A DNA stretch of 18,083 bases from an uncultured Anaerosacchariphilus sp. GTDB taxonomy: Bacteria > Bacillota > Clostridia > Lachnospirales > Lachnospiraceae. The stretch covers positions 1-18,083 of the forward strand of contig CAKROP010000008.1 in the NCBI GenBank assembly GCA_934373375.1, given 5' to 3'. The notes below the pieces were generated by a model. It was not told the origin of the DNA. It saw only the letters and a program-made list of their open reading frames with translations, and ran no database searches. Shown one piece after another: positions 15,590 to 18,083 of this stretch. Positions within the stretch are counted from its first letter, which is position 1, and the number at the start of each line of letters is the position of its first letter. A program made the translations under genes and the position numbers.

Positions 15590-16411
15590 TTAAATTCCAG
15601 TGACTACCGCCGTCACCAGCTCTTTAAACTGCTTCGCTACCCGATCCGCGGTCTCCTGCACCTCGGCGTGGTTCAACACCGTTGCGGACATGCCTGCCGC
15701 CAGATTCGTGATGCAGGAAATTCCGCAGATCTCCATCCCCATATGACGGGCGGCGATTGCTTCGCAGACGGTGCTCATGCCGACGGCATCCGCGCCCAGG
15801 TTTCGGAACATGCGGATCTCGGCGGGCGTCTCGTAGGATGGGCCGGTCAACTGAAGATAGACACCCTCTTTCAGAGGAATTCCCAGCTTCTCTGCTTCCG
15901 TTTTCACGATTGCACCCATGCGGCGGCTGTAGACCTCGCTCATATCCGGGAAACGGGGGCCCAGCTCATCCAGGTTTGCTCCGAGCAGCGGATTGGGTAC
16001 CATGGTGGAAATATGATCGGTGAGCAGCATAAAATCACCCGGCGCGAAATCAAAATTAATGCCGCCTGCTGCGTTGGTAACCAGCAGCTTTTTGGCGCCC
16101 AGCATGCCCATGAGGCGGGTGGGAAGCACCACATCCTCCATGGCGTAGCCCTCATAATAATGGACGCGGCCCTGCATAATCACCACCGGAACCTGATTTA
16201 CATAGCCGAAGACAAAGCGACCCTTGTGTCCGGGTACGGTGGACACCGGAAAGCCCTCGATATCATGATAACTGACCTCCGCCCGGATATCGATGCCCTC
16301 TGCGTAATCCCCCAGACCGGAGCCCAGAATCAATGCCACCTCCGGCCGAAAATCTGTTTTTTCACGGATGCATTTCAGGCAGTTCTGTAATTTCTCGTAT
16401 GCCTGGCTCAT
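15590..16411 (-). CDS. punA: Purine nucleoside phosphorylase (trimeric PNP)
   Basis: A 273-residue cytoplasmic enzyme that splits inosine, guanosine and their deoxy forms with phosphate, releasing the base for salvage. Phosphate-site residues: S31 in LGSGLG, H62 and R65 in PGHKGR, R82 and H84 in MQGRVHYYEG. Base and ribose site: E194 in GPSYETPAE, M212, and N236 in CITNLAAG. Length and motifs match the trimeric class, not hexameric DeoD. Start ATG 16411 has AGGAGG nine bases upstream and is 15 bp after the HEPN gene, so it may be cotranscribed with plsC, the nucleotidyltransferase and the HEPN gene. Confidence 0.95.
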   Translation of the reverse strand: MSQAYEKLQNCLKCIREKTDFRPEVALILGSGLGDYAEGIDIRAEVSYHDIEGFPVSTVPGHKGRFVFGYVNQVPVVIMQGRVHYYEGYAMEDVVLPTRLMGMLGAKKLLVTNAAGGINFDFAPGDFMLLTDHISTMVPNPLLGANLDELGPRFPDMSEVYSRRMGAIVKTEAEKLGIPLKEGVYLQLTGPSYETPAEIRMFRNLGADAVGMSTVCEAIAARHMGMEICGISCITNLAAGMSATVLNHAEVQETADRVAKQFKELVTAVVTGI

Positions 16412-16426
16412 AGATATGACCTCCTT

Positions 16427-16816
16427 TTAAATCCAGTTCTGTTCCATTTCATTTTTCAGACGGCAAAACATATCATAATACGATTGTTTTGCGGAATTGA
16501 TAATATCTAATGCAACTGCTTTATTATACGCATGTGCCACATTATTTCTGGCCTGTAAGGCTTCCAGCCAGAGCTGTTCGTCCTGAATCATTCCCATCTG
16601 ATAAGCTGTCTTTAAAATCAGCTTTGGCGAACCTGTCTTTCCTTCCGGCGCTCCATTCATATCCAATAACTCTTTTATCGCTTTCCATGATTGCTCAAAA
16701 CAAATTTCATATAAACCAACCAGTCCCGTCAAAACCACATTATCATAGGGTTCCCGGTAATTATAAATATCTTTCAGATTATCCAATGCCATATAAAATT
16801 TTTCATATTTTTTCAT
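16427..16816 (-). CDS. HEPN-domain protein, nucleotidyltransferase substrate-binding (HI0074-like); possible toxin
   Basis: A 129-residue all-helical HEPN protein. The motif R90-N-N-V-A-H95-A-Y97 fits R-x4-H-x-Y. Arg and His are the RNase-type residues of HEPN toxins, and the Tyr is the residue AMPylated by the partner nucleotidyltransferase in the studied HepT/MntA pair. It overlaps the partner gene by 14 bp, and a GAAGGGGTG ribosome site lies inside that gene. In HI0073/HI0074-type pairs this protein dimerises and binds the nucleotidyltransferase. Base composition is visibly more AT-rich than the flanking plsC and punA, suggesting acquisition. Whether it is toxic is inference. Confidence 0.88.
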   Translation of the reverse strand: MKKYEKFYMALDNLKDIYNYREPYDNVVLTGLVGLYEICFEQSWKAIKELLDMNGAPEGKTGSPKLILKTAYQMGMIQDEQLWLEALQARNNVAHAYNKAVALDIINSAKQSYYDMFCRLKNEMEQNWI

Positions 16817-17099
16817 AGAGCATCACCCCTTCTTTTTCAATCGCATCCAACAATTCTTTCTGTACGGAACCATCCAGATTTACTACGTCATATTTCAGCA
16901 ATGTGGTAGTTTCCTCTTCTACATCCATGGCAAAAGCCGCAATATTTCCACCGCTGACTGCCAGATCAATGTCGCTGACGTTCCGGTAATCTCCCCTTGC
17001 CCGCGAGCCAAACAGAATTACTTTTTGGATTCCATATTTTTGGGCAAGTTCTTTTATTTCCTGTATAATTTGTGGCCGGATTCCTGTTTCATTCATCAT
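16803..17099 (-). CDS. Minimal nucleotidyltransferase (MNT, HI0073-like); possible antitoxin
   Basis: A protein of about 98 residues with the minimal nucleotidyltransferase core: LFGSRARGDYRNVSDIDLAV (GSRARG 31-36, metal-binding D43 and D45), and a third acidic residue near D71 (KYDVVNL). In MNT/HEPN pairs this enzyme adds AMP to the HEPN toxin and silences it. The start is uncertain: ATG 17099 or 17096 (MNETGIRPQ) fits the family, while ATG 17114 overlaps the end of plsC with GGAG too close, and TTG 17123 has no ribosome site. All choices lie at or over the plsC stop (17104), so coupling to plsC is likely. Confidence 0.88.
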   Translation of the reverse strand: MMNETGIRPQIIQEIKELAQKYGIQKVILFGSRARGDYRNVSDIDLAVSGGNIAAFAMDVEEETTTLLKYDVVNLDGSVQKELLDAIEKEGVMLYEKI

Positions 17100-17103
17100 A
17101 TTT

Positions 17104-17817
17104 CTATTTTTCATACTCCGCAATGGTTTTTACGATCCGATCCCGCACCAGCTCGGCGATGGCGGTGGTCTTCAGATCCTTGTACTCCTCGTAGAAAATC
17201 GGCTCCAGGAAATGAACCTGAACCGTAACTGGGGCGATGCTGTTCCGGTCGAAGGGCTCAAAGGCATTCAGGAGCGCCACCGGGACGATGGGCGCTTTGG
17301 CCTTGACGGCACATTTGAAGCTGCCACCCTTGAAATCGCCCACCTGATTTCCCTGTTTAGATCGGGTTCCCTCCGGGAAAATCAGGTAGCTGCGGCCATT
17401 TTTGACCTCCTGGGTCACGTCCAGAATTACCTGCAGGGACTGGCGCACATCCTCCCGGTCCATAATTTTCGCTTTCATAATTGCGAAGACCTGTTTCAGG
17501 AAGGGAACATCCTTCACTTCCTTTTTTGCCACCACCGAGAAGGGCACGTCGCAGGCTTCGATGATAGCCAGCACGTCGAAAAGCCCCTGGTGATTTGGAA
17601 AAAAGACAAAGCTTTCCCCTGTGGGGATATGCTCTCTTCCGTGTACGTCGATTTTCACCCGTCCTCCCTTATTGGCGTGAAGGGTGATTTTTTTCAGAAG
17701 CGCGTACTTCTCCGGCTCCGGGATGTCGTCCGTATGCTTTGCGAAATGGCAGAGCTGCCACCACCAGTAGGGTACGAAGGGCAGATTATACAATACCATC
17801 AGGATAATTCGTCTCAT
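17104..17817 (-). CDS. plsC: 1-acyl-sn-glycerol-3-phosphate acyltransferase (PlsC family)
   Basis: A 237-residue membrane-associated acyltransferase that makes phosphatidic acid from lysophosphatidic acid. Motif I NHQGLFD (H76, D81, the HX4D catalytic pair), motif II region IMDRED (118-123), motif III FPEGTRS (147-153) and motif IV APIVPVAL (175-182). A hydrophobic N-terminal segment (about 4-20) probably anchors it. Start ATG 17817 has GAGAAGG about eight bases upstream. It is the first gene of a close cluster with the MNT/HEPN pair and punA, genes with no obvious functional link to phospholipid synthesis. Confidence 0.93.
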   Translation of the reverse strand: MRRIILMVLYNLPFVPYWWWQLCHFAKHTDDIPEPEKYALLKKITLHANKGGRVKIDVHGREHIPTGESFVFFPNHQGLFDVLAIIEACDVPFSVVAKKEVKDVPFLKQVFAIMKAKIMDREDVRQSLQVILDVTQEVKNGRSYLIFPEGTRSKQGNQVGDFKGGSFKCAVKAKAPIVPVALLNAFEPFDRNSIAPVTVQVHFLEPIFYEEYKDLKTTAIAELVRDRIVKTIAEYEK

Positions 17818-17835
17818 AAGTGTTACCTTCTCTCC

Positions 17836-17858
17836 GGCCGCTTATGCGGCCTTTTTTT
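17836..17858 (+). terminator. Terminator-like hairpin facing the plus strand
   Basis: GGCCGC (17836-17841), a TTAT loop and GCGGCC (17846-17851) are followed directly by seven T on the plus strand. On the minus strand the hairpin has A, not T, on its relevant side, so it would not stop transcription of the minus-strand genes. It lies in the plsC leader, 19 bp upstream of its start codon. No plus-strand gene is seen before it. Confidence 0.65.
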
Positions 17859-17886
17859 ATAAAACGAGTCTATATGTTTTCTCTCA

Positions 17887-18083
17887 TTACTCTTCCAACG
17901 GCTTCAATGTCTCAAACTCCGTCTCAATGGACACCTGCTTTCCCTCCAGGCTTCCGCTGATAAAATCCAGCATCATGGACTGAATCTGATCGGAATAGCT
18001 CCACCAGGGACTGGTGGTCAGCGGAATCAGGAAACTGCCTTCGCTTCCGTCAAAGGTGAAGCGGTGTGCCTCTTTCACACCTT
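17887..18083 (-). CDS. C-terminal fragment of an unrecognised protein
   Basis: The last 65 codons or so of a minus-strand gene whose start lies outside the window. The frame is open to the window edge (GVKEAHRFTFDGSEGSF..) and ends with TAA at 17887. A GTG at 18078 exists in frame but without a visible ribosome site, so a partial gene is more likely. The fragment is rich in W, S and acidic residues (SPWWSYSDQIQSMMLDF, then LEGKQVSIETEFETL). It could be the end of an extracytoplasmic binding protein, but I do not recognise the family. It uses the same GC-rich style codons as plsC. Confidence 0.6.
   Translation of the reverse strand, partial: GVKEAHRFTFDGSEGSFLIPLTTSPWWSYSDQIQSMMLDFISGSLEGKQVSIETEFETLKPLEE

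Noticed and set aside
15668..16390. A 240-codon plus-strand frame opposite punA, and similar plus-strand frames at 1354-2250, 3386-4051, 6170-7027, 8087-9013 and 9776-10537
   Set aside because: Each lies wholly or largely over a well-supported minus-strand gene, shows no recognisable domain, and lacks a sensible start; they are antisense shadows.
1..18083. CRISPR arrays, insertion sequences, prophage genes or attachment sites
   Set aside because: I saw no regularly spaced repeats, transposase or integrase motifs, or flanking duplications in the window.

Overview
The window looks like chromosomal DNA of a low-to-mid GC Firmicute, most likely a gut Clostridium of the Lachnospiraceae type. The grounds are AGGAGG-type ribosome sites, TTGACA/TATAAT promoters with A/T-rich upstream tracts, a separate PurO plus AICAR formyltransferase pair, and a ZTP riboswitch. 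The genus is inference. Every convincing gene lies on the minus strand, so the window reads biologically from high to low coordinates.

Layout in transcription order. (1) 17887-18083: the C-terminal end of an unrecognised protein. (2) 17817 to 15590: a compact cluster of plsC acyltransferase, an MNT nucleotidyltransferase/HEPN pair (toxin-antitoxin type, visibly AT-rich) and purine nucleoside phosphorylase. (3) 15490-14618: an S66 LD-carboxypeptidase whose stop codon sits inside a perfect palindrome that also holds the -35 box of the next promoter. (4) 14586-12493: a ZTP riboswitch, purO and a standalone AICAR formyltransferase. Together they do the last two steps of IMP synthesis and end at a strong terminator.

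(5) 12329 to 5603: a seven-gene run with two Ugp-like permeases, a lipoprotein solute-binding protein, a PHP-domain metallohydrolase, a HAD phosphatase, a UgpC/MsmX-type ATPase and an EmrE-like SMR transporter. It reads as uptake of an organophosphate or sugar-like solute followed by intracellular phosphodiester/phosphomonoester cleavage; the substrate is not determined by the sequence. (6) 5486 to 628: a polyamine uptake operon with an XRE-cupin regulator, potA, potB and a fused potC-potD, closed by a terminator. PotA carries an unusual repeat-containing insertion in its TOBE region. (7) 356 to 1: a tRNA-Ser(GCU) gene with its own consensus promoter, then two tandem near-consensus promoters pointing out of the window, as expected just upstream of an rRNA operon.

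The best candidates for something undescribed are the PotA insertion, the Ugp/PHP/HAD/SMR cassette, and the stop-codon/-35 palindrome before the ZTP riboswitch.
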